Source: Cellulomonas sp. Leaf334 (GTDB lineage: Bacteria; Actinomycetota; Actinomycetes; Actinomycetales; Cellulomonadaceae). Taken from it: 64,000 bases of DNA. Of the stretch, positions 17,700-25,301 are shown one piece after another (within the stretch, counting starts at the first letter, position 1; each line of letters begins with the position of its first letter). The DNA lies in the NCBI RefSeq assembly GCF_001424195.1, contig NZ_LMOO01000007.1:310313-374312 (forward strand), written 5' to 3'. Position numbers and translations under genes: made by a program. The notes beneath the pieces are model-generated. The model was not told where the DNA came from, did no database searches, and saw only the letters and a program-made list of their open reading frames with translations.

Positions 17700-18746
17700 T
17701 CAGGTTCCGGCGCGGGAGCGCTCGGCGATGCGCTGCTGGAGCAGCACGGCGACGACGATGATCACGCCCATCGCGATGGCCTGCGCCGAGATGGACAGGT
17801 TGTTCTGCGTGAACACGTTGCGGAGCGTCGAGAAGATCAGGACGCCCAGGACGGTGCCGACGATGGTGCCGCGGCCGCCGATGAGCAGGGTGCCGCCGAC
17901 GACCACGGCGGCGATGGCGTCGAGCTCGTAGAGCTGGCCGTTGGTGGAGCTGCCGGCCGTCGTGCGGCCGAGCATCATCACGCCACCGATGCCCGCGGTC
18001 AGACCACAGAGGGCGTACAGGTACATCGTGTGGCGCTTGACCTTGATGCCCGCCAGGCGTGCTGCCTCGGGGTTGCCGCCCACCGCGATGGTGCGTCGGC
18101 CGAACGTCGTGCGGTTGAGCAGGAACCAGCCCGCGACGGCGACGACGAGGAAGATCCAGACCAGCATGGGCAGCCCGAGGGGGGACGAGCGGAAGAAGTC
18201 GAGGAAGGAGTCGACCTTGACGACCTGGGTCCGCCGGTTGGCGATGATCTCCGCGAAGCCGCGGGCCGCCACGAGCATGGCCAGCGTCGCGATGAAGGCG
18301 ACCACCTTGCCGTAGGCGATCAGGACGCCGTTGATGACGCCCGCCCCCAGACCCACGCCCAGCGCGCAGAGCACGATGACGATCCAGTGGAAGTCCTCCG
18401 CCATCGCCTGCGTGGCCAGCGTGGAGGCCCACACCGACGACAGCCCGACGACGGAGCCGACCGACAGGTCGATGCCCCCGCCGGTGATGACGAATGTCAT
18501 CCCGATGGACAGGACCCCGATCACCGACGCGAGCCGCAGGATGGTCAGCAGGTTGTCGATGCTGGCGAACCGCTCACCGGCGGTGATGACACCGAAGATG
18601 CACAGCGCGACCAGCGCGATCACCAGTCCGAGGTTGCGTCCGGTCGCCCCGGTCAGGAGACCGCTACGCTTCTGGGAGGGCTTGGCCACCCTCTCGATCC
18701 GGGCCGACTCGTCGGCGGCCGGGACGGTCACGTCCTGCTCGCTCAC
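17700..18746 (-). CDS. Sugar ABC transporter permease (RbsC-like)
   Basis: 348 aa with about nine hydrophobic segments, a BPD_transp_2 family permease. Seen: GMTFVITGGGIDLSVGSVVGL (the family signature), RTTFGRRTIAVGGNPEAARLAGI (the cytoplasmic ATPase-contact loop) and VVVGGTLLIGGRGTIVGT. The GTG start overlaps the stop of the ATPase gene as GTGA. The gap to the binding-protein gene is 50 bp with its own ribosome-binding site. Confidence 0.94.
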   Translation of the reverse strand: MSEQDVTVPAADESARIERVAKPSQKRSGLLTGATGRNLGLVIALVALCIFGVITAGERFASIDNLLTILRLASVIGVLSIGMTFVITGGGIDLSVGSVVGLSSVWASTLATQAMAEDFHWIVIVLCALGVGLGAGVINGVLIAYGKVVAFIATLAMLVAARGFAEIIANRRTQVVKVDSFLDFFRSSPLGLPMLVWIFLVVAVAGWFLLNRTTFGRRTIAVGGNPEAARLAGIKVKRHTMYLYALCGLTAGIGGVMMLGRTTAGSSTNGQLYELDAIAAVVVGGTLLIGGRGTIVGTVLGVLIFSTLRNVFTQNNLSISAQAIAMGVIIVVAVLLQQRIAERSRAGT

Positions 18747-20269
18747 GCGGCACTTCCTTCCATGACGAGGTCGAGCACGCGGTGCTCGTCGATGTCGGAC
18801 GCCGGCCCGTCGTGGACCACGCGCCCTTCGGAGATGACCAGGACGCGATCGGACAGCCCGATCACCTCCGGGATGTCGCTGGAGACGACGACGACGGCGG
18901 CCCCCTGGGCGGCCAGGTCGGCGATCAGCCCGTAGATCTCGGCGCGGGCGCCGACGTCGACCCCGCGGGTGGGCTCGTCGAGCAGCAGGACCCGGCAGCC
19001 GTGCACGAGCCAGCGCGCGAGCAGGACCTTCTGCTGGTTGCCCCCGGACAGCGTGCGTGCGCTGCGGTCCGGGTCGGACGGCCGCACGTCGAGAGCCTGG
19101 ATCTGCTCGCGGGCCACCGTGCGCTCGGCGCCCTCGTCGAGGAACGACGCCTTGGCGGTGCGCGCGAAGGTCGAGAGCGTGATGTTGCGGTAGACGGGCT
19201 CGTCGAGGATCAGGCCCTGGCTCTTGCGCTCCTCGGGGCACAGGCCGATGCCGGCGGTGACCGCGTCGCTGACCGACCCGGCGCGCAGCCGACGGTCCTC
19301 GATCTGGACGGTCCCGGCGGTCGCCTTGCGCGCCCCGAACACGGTCTCCAGGATCTCGGTGCGTCCCGATCCGACGAGCCCGGCGAGCCCGACGACCTCG
19401 CCGGCCCGCACCTCGAACGACACGTCGCTGAACGCCCCGCGCAGACCGAGCCCGTCGACGCGGAGCACCGTCGCGGCGTCCGGCGGCACGGCGTCGCGCT
19501 GCGGGATGGCGTACTCGACGTTGCGTCCGGTCATGAGCTTGATGAGCTCGGCGGTGGGTGTCTGGGCGACCGGCAGGCCCGACGCGACGGTCCGACCGTC
19601 CTTGAGCACGGTGATCCGGTCGCCGATCTGCCGGATCTCGTCGAGGCGGTGGGAGATGTAGACCACGGCCACGCCCGACGCGGTGAGCTCGCGGACCACG
19701 CGGAACAGGTTGGTGACCTCCTCCGCGTCGAGGACGGCGGACGGCTCGTCCATGACGATCACCCGGGCGTCGTGCGACAGGGCGCGCGCCATGCTGACGA
19801 TCTGCTTGCCGGCGGCGGAGAGCTGGCCGACCTCGCGGTGCGGGGACAGGTCTCCGTGACCGAGGCGCGTGAGGAGTGCACGGGTGTTCGCCGTCGCGGC
19901 GCGACGCTGCGAGAACCCGGCGGTGGCCAGCTCGTGGCCGAGGTAGATGTTCTCCGCGACGGAGAGCCCGTCGACGACGTCGAGCTCCTGGTACATCGTC
20001 GCGATGCCGAGCTTGAGGCCCGCGACCGGGTGCGTGATGGTGACGGGCTCGCCGTCCAGGAGGATCTCGCCCTCGGTCGGCTGGTGGGCGCCGGCGAGCA
20101 CCTTGATGAGCGTGGACTTGCCCGCGCCGTTCTGGCCCAGGAGGCAGTGGACCTCGCCGGCCCGGATCTCCAGGTCGACGCCGTCCAGCGCCCGGGCCCC
20201 CGGGAACTGCTTCACGATCCCGCGCATCTGCAGCAGCGGCGGGTCTTCCGTTCGGTCCGCATTGACCAT
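18743..20269 (-). CDS. Sugar ABC transporter ATP-binding protein, duplicated domain (RbsA-like)
   Basis: 508 aa with two ABC domains in one chain, as in RbsA/MglA. The first domain has Walker A GQNGAGKST, signature VGQLSAAGKQ and Walker B VIVMDEPSAVLD. The second has a degenerate Walker A (LVGSGRTE), signature RTLSGGNQQ and Walker B VLLLDEPTRGVD. The degenerate second P-loop is normal for this class. An in-frame TTG lies 36 bp further upstream, but it forms the -35 of a good promoter whose predicted start is the ATG at 20269, so that ATG is used. First gene of the operon ATPase-permease-binding protein-dehydrogenase-isomerase. Confidence 0.94.
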   Translation of the reverse strand: MVNADRTEDPPLLQMRGIVKQFPGARALDGVDLEIRAGEVHCLLGQNGAGKSTLIKVLAGAHQPTEGEILLDGEPVTITHPVAGLKLGIATMYQELDVVDGLSVAENIYLGHELATAGFSQRRAATANTRALLTRLGHGDLSPHREVGQLSAAGKQIVSMARALSHDARVIVMDEPSAVLDAEEVTNLFRVVRELTASGVAVVYISHRLDEIRQIGDRITVLKDGRTVASGLPVAQTPTAELIKLMTGRNVEYAIPQRDAVPPDAATVLRVDGLGLRGAFSDVSFEVRAGEVVGLAGLVGSGRTEILETVFGARKATAGTVQIEDRRLRAGSVSDAVTAGIGLCPEERKSQGLILDEPVYRNITLSTFARTAKASFLDEGAERTVAREQIQALDVRPSDPDRSARTLSGGNQQKVLLARWLVHGCRVLLLDEPTRGVDVGARAEIYGLIADLAAQGAAVVVVSSDIPEVIGLSDRVLVISEGRVVHDGPASDIDEHRVLDLVMEGSAA

Positions 20270-20276
20270 GGGCAGG

Positions 20277-20305
20277 AACGTAGAACCACTTCTGTCGCCG
20301 GTCAA
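20277..20305 (-). promoter_or_regulatory. Promoter of the sugar-import operon (leaderless)
   Basis: TTGACC (20305-20300), a 17-bp spacer and TACGTT (20282-20277) on the minus strand; the ATG follows 7 nt later. This is one of the best-formed sigma-A-type promoters in the window. The spacer contains one copy of the CCACTT(C/G)TGT(C/G)G repeat. Confidence 0.7.
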
Positions 20306-20328
20306 GCAAAAGTCGCCACTTGTGTGGC
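20286..20328. promoter_or_regulatory. Putative ROK operator: two direct repeats and a dyad
   Basis: CCACTTCTGTCG (20286-20297) and CCACTTGTGTGG (20316-20327) are direct repeats exactly 30 bp apart, three helical turns. The second lies inside a dyad GCCAC-TTGT-GTGGC (20315-20328). The first sits between -10 and -35 of the importer promoter, a classic repressor position. The divergent ROK protein is the obvious candidate binder. Confidence 0.5.
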
Positions 20329-20342
20329 ACGGTTACACGAAC

Positions 20343-20371
20343 GTGACCTACAGAAGGCGGAATGGTTCACT
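20343..20371 (+). promoter_or_regulatory. Possible promoter of the ROK regulator gene
   Basis: GTGACC (20343-20348), 17 bp, then TTCACT (20366-20371), 6 nt before the ATG. The -10 is weak (position 2 is T). Confidence 0.35.
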
Positions 20372-20377
20372 GTGCGC

Positions 20378-21547
20378 ATGGACGAGCTACTGAAGTTCGC
20401 TCCTCGGCCGACGGGCGCCGGGGACATGTTCCAGCTCCTCCGTGACCGGCAGCCGCGGACCCGTTCCGATCTCGCCACGCTCACCGGGCAAGCGCGTTCC
20501 ACGATCGCCGCCCGCGTCGACCTCCTGCTCGCGTCCGGCTTCGTCGCGCCCGCCGGTGAGGCCAGCTCGACGGGCGGCCGTCCGCCCGCCACGTTCGCGT
20601 TCAACCCGTCGGCACGCGTCGTCCTGGCCGTCGACCTCGGCGCCACCCACTCCCGCCTGGCCCTCACCGACCTCGTCGGGACTGTCCTCGCCGAGCACCA
20701 CGAGCCCATCGCGATCGCCGAGGGCCCCGGCCCCGTGCTGGACCGCGTCGTCGAGCTGGGACTCGAGCTGCTCAGCACCGCGCGCCGCCCGCTCAGCGAC
20801 CTGGTCAGCGTCGGGGTGGGCCTGCCGGGGCCCGTCGAGCACTCGACCGGACGCCCGATCAACCCGCCGATCATGCCGGGCTGGGACGACGCCGACGTGC
20901 CCGGGCTCCTCGCCCGCAAGCTGCGCGTCCCGGTGCTCGTGGACAACGACGTCAACGTGATGGCACTGGGCGAGCACACCTCCGAGTGGCCCGACGTCGA
21001 CCACCTCCTCTTCGTCAAGGTCGCCACCGGCATCGGCGCCGGGATCATCTCCGACGGTCAGATCCGCCGAGGTGCGCAGGGCGCAGCCGGCGACCTCGGG
21101 CACATCGCCGTACCCGGAGGGCTCGACCTGCCGTGCCGCTGCGGCAACACCGGCTGCCTCGAGGCCGTCGCCAGCGGACCCGCCATCGCGAACGCCCTGG
21201 CCGACGCCGCGACCAGCGCGGACGTCGTGGCGCTCGTGCGGGCCGGAGACGTCGACGCCAGCCGCGAGGTCCGGGCCGCAGGCCGGCACATCGGCGAGGT
21301 CCTCGCCGCGTGCGTGAGCATGCTGAACCCGTCGGTCATCGTCATCGGCGGTGTCGTCGCCGAGGCCGGGGAGCACCTGCTCGCCGGCATCCGCGAGGTC
21401 GTCTACCGCCGCTCCCTGCCCCTGGCCACGCAGCACCTGCGCATCGTCGCGTCCCGCACCAAGGGGCGCGCCGGCGTGCTCGGGGCGAGCGCGATGGCCT
21501 CCGAGCACGTCCTGTCCGCCGCCGCGATCGACGCCCTGATCAGCTAG
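20378..21547 (+). CDS. ROK-family transcriptional regulator
   Basis: 389 aa. An N-terminal winged helix-turn-helix (about residues 15-65; TRSDLATLTGQARSTIAARVDLLLASGF) is followed by a sugar-kinase-like ROK domain: VDLGATHSRLAL, LVDNDVNVMALGE (DND at 189-191) and the zinc motif CRCGNTGC (Cys253, Cys255, Cys260 with His242). The usual ExGH is DLGH here. Such proteins sense a sugar and control its transport genes, usually as repressors. It is divergent from the importer operon; repeats in the shared 108-bp intergenic region are candidate operators. ATG 20378 is used; an in-frame GTG 6 bp upstream is possible. The next gene (ThuA) starts 13 bp after its stop. Confidence 0.93.
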   Translation: MDELLKFAPRPTGAGDMFQLLRDRQPRTRSDLATLTGQARSTIAARVDLLLASGFVAPAGEASSTGGRPPATFAFNPSARVVLAVDLGATHSRLALTDLVGTVLAEHHEPIAIAEGPGPVLDRVVELGLELLSTARRPLSDLVSVGVGLPGPVEHSTGRPINPPIMPGWDDADVPGLLARKLRVPVLVDNDVNVMALGEHTSEWPDVDHLLFVKVATGIGAGIISDGQIRRGAQGAAGDLGHIAVPGGLDLPCRCGNTGCLEAVASGPAIANALADAATSADVVALVRAGDVDASREVRAAGRHIGEVLAACVSMLNPSVIVIGGVVAEAGEHLLAGIREVVYRRSLPLATQHLRIVASRTKGRAGVLGASAMASEHVLSAAAIDALIS

Positions 21548-21560
21548 AAGGAGACCCGCC

Positions 21561-22217
21561 GTGGCCCCACAACGTCGCGCCCTCGTCGTCCGCGGCGGCT
21601 GGGACGGGCACGCGCCCGAGGAAGCCGCCGAGCTGTTCGTGCCGTTCCTGCGCGAGCACGACTTCGACGTCGTCGTCGAGGGCTCGCTCGAGGCCTACGC
21701 CGACCCCGACCTCATGGCTGCCACCGACCTCGTGGTCCAGTGCTGGACCATGGGCGACATCCTGGCCGACGAGCTGCGCGGCCTGCGCACCGCCGTCGCG
21801 GCCGGCACCGGGTTCGCCGGCTGGCACGGCGGGATCGTGGACTCGTTCCGGATCGCCACCGACTACCTCCAGCTCGTCGGCGCCCAGTTCGCCGCGCACC
21901 CCGGCGGTCCCCTGGTCGAGCACACCATCGAGATCACCGGCGACCACCCGATCGTCGAGGGCGTGCACGACTTCACGCTGCGCTCCGAGCAGTACTGGCT
22001 GCTGACCGACCCCCTCAACGACGTGCTGGCGACGACCACGATCACCCCGGGTCCCGACGACCCCTGGCACGAGCCCGTGACGTCCCCGGCAGTCTGGACG
22101 CGTCGGTGGGGCGCCGGGCGGGTGTTCGTCTGCGCACCCGGGCACCTGCTGGCCGACCTCGAGGTGCCCTCGGTCCGGACGATCATCGAGCGCGGGCTGC
22201 TCTGGGCTGCCCGCTGA
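21561..22217 (+). CDS. ThuA-domain protein (trehalose-utilisation-like)
   Basis: 218 aa, matching a single ThuA domain, a class I glutamine-amidotransferase-like fold. Seen: the opening RALVVRGGWDGHAPEE, the LVVQCWTMGDILADEL segment, the family hallmark GFAGWHGGIVDSFR and a C-terminal GRVFVCAPGHLLADL strand. The GTG start follows an AAGGAG ribosome-binding site, 13 bp after the ROK gene, so the two form an operon. In rhizobia ThuA acts with ThuB, a Gfo/Idh-type dehydrogenase, in trehalose breakdown through 3-keto sugars. The Gfo/Idh gene of the divergent operon would be its partner here; that is inference. Confidence 0.9.
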   Translation: MAPQRRALVVRGGWDGHAPEEAAELFVPFLREHDFDVVVEGSLEAYADPDLMAATDLVVQCWTMGDILADELRGLRTAVAAGTGFAGWHGGIVDSFRIATDYLQLVGAQFAAHPGGPLVEHTIEITGDHPIVEGVHDFTLRSEQYWLLTDPLNDVLATTTITPGPDDPWHEPVTSPAVWTRRWGAGRVFVCAPGHLLADLEVPSVRTIIERGLLWAAR

Positions 22218-22240
22218 GCGACCGCACGGCGGGAACACGG

Positions 22241-22269
22241 TGAGCAACAGTCCGCCGGTCGGGTAGATT
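22241..22269 (+). promoter_or_regulatory. Probable promoter of the thiamine-precursor operon
   Basis: TAGATT (22264-22269) with a weak TGAGCA -35 17 bp upstream. Transcription would start near 22276, just before the TPP riboswitch, which is where such a promoter must be. Confidence 0.45.
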
Positions 22270-22282
22270 TCGTCCTGCCAAC

Positions 22283-22391
22283 GCCGGGGAGCTCGAGACA
22301 GTCGGGCTGAGAGGACGAGCCGCGACACCGCAGGGTGTCAGCGCACGTCGACCCGAGAACCTGAACTGGGTAATGCCAGCGGAGGGATGCG
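22283..22391 (+). promoter_or_regulatory. TPP riboswitch (THI element)
   Basis: The conserved core is complete: CGGGGAGCTC at the 5' side, GGGCTGAGAGG at 22303-22313, ACCCGAGAACCTGAACTGGG, and TAATGCCAGCGGAGGGATG at the 3' end. A variable P3 extension (GACACC-GCAG-GGTGTC, from 22324) is present. It lies 117 nt before the first gene of a thiamine-precursor operon. TPP binding should reduce expression; the leader between aptamer and GTG 22508 includes a partly paired segment ending at the GGAGG ribosome-binding site, so control may act on translation. Confidence 0.95.
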
Positions 22392-22507
22392 CCACCGAGC
22401 GCGGCGTGGGCGGTCTCCTGGCCGTCGCCGGGTCTCCGTCGTCGTCGTCCCCGGACGGGTGGACCTGTGCTGCGTGTGCCCGGTCCGACCCACCCCGGAG
22501 GAACACC

Positions 22508-22801
22508 GTGCTCGCACAGATCCAGGTCTCTCCCCGCCCGAGCGGGACCGACGACGACCGGTACGCCTACGTCGACGCCGCCATCGCCGTCATCCAGCAG
22601 TCCGGCCTCGTGTACGAGGTCGGCGCCATGGGCACCACCGTCCAGGGCACGCCCGACCAGATCTGGCCCCTGCTGCGCGCCGTGCACGAGGCGACCGTGC
22701 TCGCGGGCGCGTCGGCGGTCTCCAGCGTGATCAAGGTGGGTCAGGGCAAGGACGACGCCGGACCCACGATCGCGGACCTCGTGGGCAAGTTCCGGGCCTG
22801 A
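22508..22801 (+). CDS. Thiamine-binding protein, DUF77/MTH1187-like
   Basis: 97 aa, the normal size for this ferredoxin-like family. Seen: LAQIQVSPRPSGTDDDRYAYVD and SGLVYEVGAMGTTVQGTPDQIW, the region that in YkoF/MTH1187-type proteins contacts the thiamine/HMP ring, then IKVGQGKDDAGPTIADLVGKF. It is the first gene after the TPP riboswitch and lies 4 bp before the permease gene. It may bind HMP or thiamine in the cytoplasm, but its exact role is unclear. The GTG start has a good GGAGG ribosome-binding site 7 nt upstream. Confidence 0.88.
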   Translation: MLAQIQVSPRPSGTDDDRYAYVDAAIAVIQQSGLVYEVGAMGTTVQGTPDQIWPLLRAVHEATVLAGASAVSSVIKVGQGKDDAGPTIADLVGKFRA

Positions 22802-22805
22802 GTCC

Positions 22806-23588
22806 GTGCGCCGCTGGCGTCGACTCGTCGCCCCGTCGCTGGCCGGCCTCGTGCTGCTCGTCGGCTGGGAGGTCGGGGTGCGCCTGTCCGACCTCCCCGC
22901 CTTCGTCCTGCCGCCGCCGTCGCAGGTCGCCCGCACCGCCGTCGAGGTCGCACCGCTGCTCGGCGACGACGTCGCGACGACCCTGACGGAGGCCGGTCTC
23001 GGGCTGCTGCTCGGGGCCGTCGTCGGGCTGCTGCTCGCCGTGCTCATCGCGGCGTTCCCGCTGGTCTCGGACACCGTCTACCCGCTGGTCACGCTCACGC
23101 AGACCGTGCCGACCGTCGTCCTCGCCCCTCTGCTCATCCTGTGGGCCGGGTTCGGGCTGCTGCCCAAGGTGCTGCTCGTCGCCCTCACGGCGTTCTTCCC
23201 CGTGCTCGTCGCCGCCGTGACCGCGATGGCCGCCGTCGACGCGGAGCACGCCGAGATGGTCGCCGGGCTGGGCGGCACCCGCCGGCACCAGTTCTGGCTC
23301 GTGCAGCTCCCCGCGTCCGTGCCCGGTGCGCTCGGTGGCCTGCGCGTCGCCGCGACGTACGCGATCGGCGCGGCCGTCGTCGCCGAGTACCTCGCCGGCC
23401 AGAGCGGTCTGGGCGTGTTCGTCCAGCGCTCGCGCAAGGGCTACGAGGTCGACCAGATCCTCGTCGCCGTCGCCCTCGTGGCCGTACTCACCGGCCTGCT
23501 GTTCCTGCTCGTCGACGGCCTCGCGCGGCTCGCCACGCCGTGGCAGCGGCCGTCGCTCCCCTCGCGTCCCGGAAGGACCCCCGCATGA
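22806..23588 (+). CDS. thiX: Thiamine-precursor ABC transporter permease (ThiX-like)
   Basis: 260 aa with about six membrane segments, BPD_transp_1 family (SsuC/TauC-like). The EAA loop that contacts the ATPase is visible as AEMVAGLGGTRRHQFWLVQLP (residues ~147-167). GTG start. Its stop overlaps the start of the binding-protein gene (ATGA). With the riboswitch and the NMT1-like binding protein it fits the ThiXYZ system predicted to import hydroxymethylpyrimidine (HMP) or its formylamino precursor. Confidence 0.88.
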   Translation: MRRWRRLVAPSLAGLVLLVGWEVGVRLSDLPAFVLPPPSQVARTAVEVAPLLGDDVATTLTEAGLGLLLGAVVGLLLAVLIAAFPLVSDTVYPLVTLTQTVPTVVLAPLLILWAGFGLLPKVLLVALTAFFPVLVAAVTAMAAVDAEHAEMVAGLGGTRRHQFWLVQLPASVPGALGGLRVAATYAIGAAVVAEYLAGQSGLGVFVQRSRKGYEVDQILVAVALVAVLTGLLFLLVDGLARLATPWQRPSLPSRPGRTPA

Positions 23589-24574
23589 GAACCCGTCTCC
23601 TCGCTGCCGTCGCGAGCCTCTCGCTGCTCACCGCCTGCACGGCGGTCGCCGCCGACGACGCCGCGCTGCGACCCGTGTCCGTCATCCTCGACTGGACGCC
23701 GAACACCAACCACTCCGGCCTCTACCTCGCGCAGGCGCGCGGCTACTTCGCCGACGCGGGGATCGACCTCACGATCGTCGAGCCCGGTGACACGTCCGGC
23801 CTGCAGCTTCTCGCGGCAGGCAAGGCGGACTTCGCGTTCTCCGTCGCCGAGGGGCTCGTTCCCGCCCGTGAGCAGGGCGCCGAGGTCGTCTCGGTGGCTA
23901 CCGTCATCCAGCACAACACCTCCAGCCTCATCTCCCTGACCGAGTCCGGCATCACCAGGCCGCGCGACCTGGCCGGCCACTCCTACGGGTCGTACGGCTC
24001 GGAGCTCGAGGAGGCGCTCATCCGCACGCTCGTCGAGTGCGACGGCGGCGACCCCGACGCCGTCGAGCTGACCCCTCTGTCGAGCGACGACTTCCGGATC
24101 GGCCTGACCGAGCACCAGTTCGACGCCGCCTGGGTGTTCGACGCGTGGGACACCATCCGGCTCGGGCAGATCGACGGCCTGGACGTCTCGACGATCCCGT
24201 TCATCGAGCACACCGACTGCATCCCCGACTGGTACACCCCGCTCGTCGCGACGTCGCAGCAGCACCTCGACGACGACCCCGAGCTGGTCCGGGACTTCCT
24301 CGCCGCCCTCACGCACGGGTACGAGGACGCCATCGCCGAACCGCAGGCCGCCGCCGACGCGATCCACGGGGCGGCGCCCGAGATCGACGAGGAGCTGCTC
24401 GCCCTCAGCGCGCAGTGGCTCGCACCCCGCTACACCGACGACCCCGAGCACTGGGGCGTCCAGGAGGCGAAGGTCTGGGACGACTTCGTCGGCTTCCTCC
24501 AGGACCACGACCTCGCCGACCCTGGTTTCGACACCGACGCCGCGTGGACCGATGACTACCTCCCTGTCGACTGA
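23585..24574 (+). CDS. thiY: Pyrimidine-precursor-binding lipoprotein (ThiY-like, NMT1/THI5 family)
   Basis: 329 aa. Lipoprotein signal MRTRLLAAVASLSLLTAC (lipobox Cys18). The mature part opens VSVILDWTPNTNHSGLYLAQ, the well-known NMT1/THI5/ThiY sequence whose Trp and Asn residues bind the pyrimidine, followed by ARGYFADAGIDLTIVEPGD, AAGKADFAFSVAEG and SYGSYGSELE. It captures HMP-like thiamine precursors outside the membrane. The ATG overlaps the permease stop, and the C-terminal end overlaps the ATPase gene by 23 bp. Confidence 0.9.
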   Translation: MRTRLLAAVASLSLLTACTAVAADDAALRPVSVILDWTPNTNHSGLYLAQARGYFADAGIDLTIVEPGDTSGLQLLAAGKADFAFSVAEGLVPAREQGAEVVSVATVIQHNTSSLISLTESGITRPRDLAGHSYGSYGSELEEALIRTLVECDGGDPDAVELTPLSSDDFRIGLTEHQFDAAWVFDAWDTIRLGQIDGLDVSTIPFIEHTDCIPDWYTPLVATSQQHLDDDPELVRDFLAALTHGYEDAIAEPQAAADAIHGAAPEIDEELLALSAQWLAPRYTDDPEHWGVQEAKVWDDFVGFLQDHDLADPGFDTDAAWTDDYLPVD

Positions 24575-25301
24575 GGCGCCGACCACGGCCGTCCCGGCGC
24601 TCGAGGTCGCCGGGCTGACCGTCACGTTCCCCGGCGTCGTCGCACTCCACGACGTCGACCTGCAGGTCGGGGTGGGCGAGTTCGTCGCGGTCGTCGGACC
24701 GTCCGGGTGCGGCAAGTCGACACTGCTGCGCATCCTCGCCGGCCTCACACCGTCCGGCGCGACGGTGACCGGCGCGACAGCCTGCCCGTCGGCCGCGGCG
24801 TGGATGCCCCAGCGCGACGGCCTGCTCCCGTGGCGGCGGGCGCTGCCGAACGCGCTGGTCGGCGCCCGGATCGCAGGTCAGGACCGGACGGTCGCCGAGG
24901 CTCGGGCGCGCGAGCTGTTCGACGAGTTCGGGCTGGCAGGGTTCGAGCGGGCGTGGCCTCACGAGCTGTCCGGCGGCATGCGGCAGCGCCTCGCGCTGCT
25001 CCGGACCTGCCTGCCCGGGCGTCCGGTGCTGCTCCTCGACGAGCCGTTCGGTGCGCTCGACGCGATCACCCGGCGCCGCATGAACGCCTGGCTGGCGGGC
25101 CTCGACCTCGCCGGCCACGGGCGGACCGTGGTGCTCGTGACGCACGACGTCGACGAGGCGCTGCTGCTCGCGGACCGCGTGCTCGTGCTCTCGGAACGGC
25201 CCGGTCGCGTCGTCCTCGACCTGCCCGTGCCCCGGGACGGGACGGACGGGGCGCGCCGTTCGCTGCTCGACGCGCTCGAGGTCATGACGCGGCCGCGCTG
25301 A
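24552..25301 (+). CDS. thiZ: Thiamine-precursor ABC transporter ATP-binding protein (ThiZ-like)
   Basis: 249 aa, one ABC domain. Walker A GPSGCGKST, Q-loop WMPQRDGLLPW, signature LSGGMRQR, Walker B VLLLDEPFGALD, H-loop VTHDVDEAL. Closest in style to SsuB/TauB-type ATPases, which fits its ThiX partner. The ATG lies 23 bp inside the thiY frame. The 3' end overlaps the convergent MFS gene by 20 bp, so the two transcripts are antisense there. Confidence 0.9.
   Translation: MTTSLSTEAPTTAVPALEVAGLTVTFPGVVALHDVDLQVGVGEFVAVVGPSGCGKSTLLRILAGLTPSGATVTGATACPSAAAWMPQRDGLLPWRRALPNALVGARIAGQDRTVAEARARELFDEFGLAGFERAWPHELSGGMRQRLALLRTCLPGRPVLLLDEPFGALDAITRRRMNAWLAGLDLAGHGRTVVLVTHDVDEALLLADRVLVLSERPGRVVLDLPVPRDGTDGARRSLLDALEVMTRPR

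Noticed and set aside
18782..20377. Long N-terminal extension in frame with the ROK regulator
   Set aside because: It is antisense to the ABC ATPase gene; the ROK helix-turn-helix begins just after ATG 20378.
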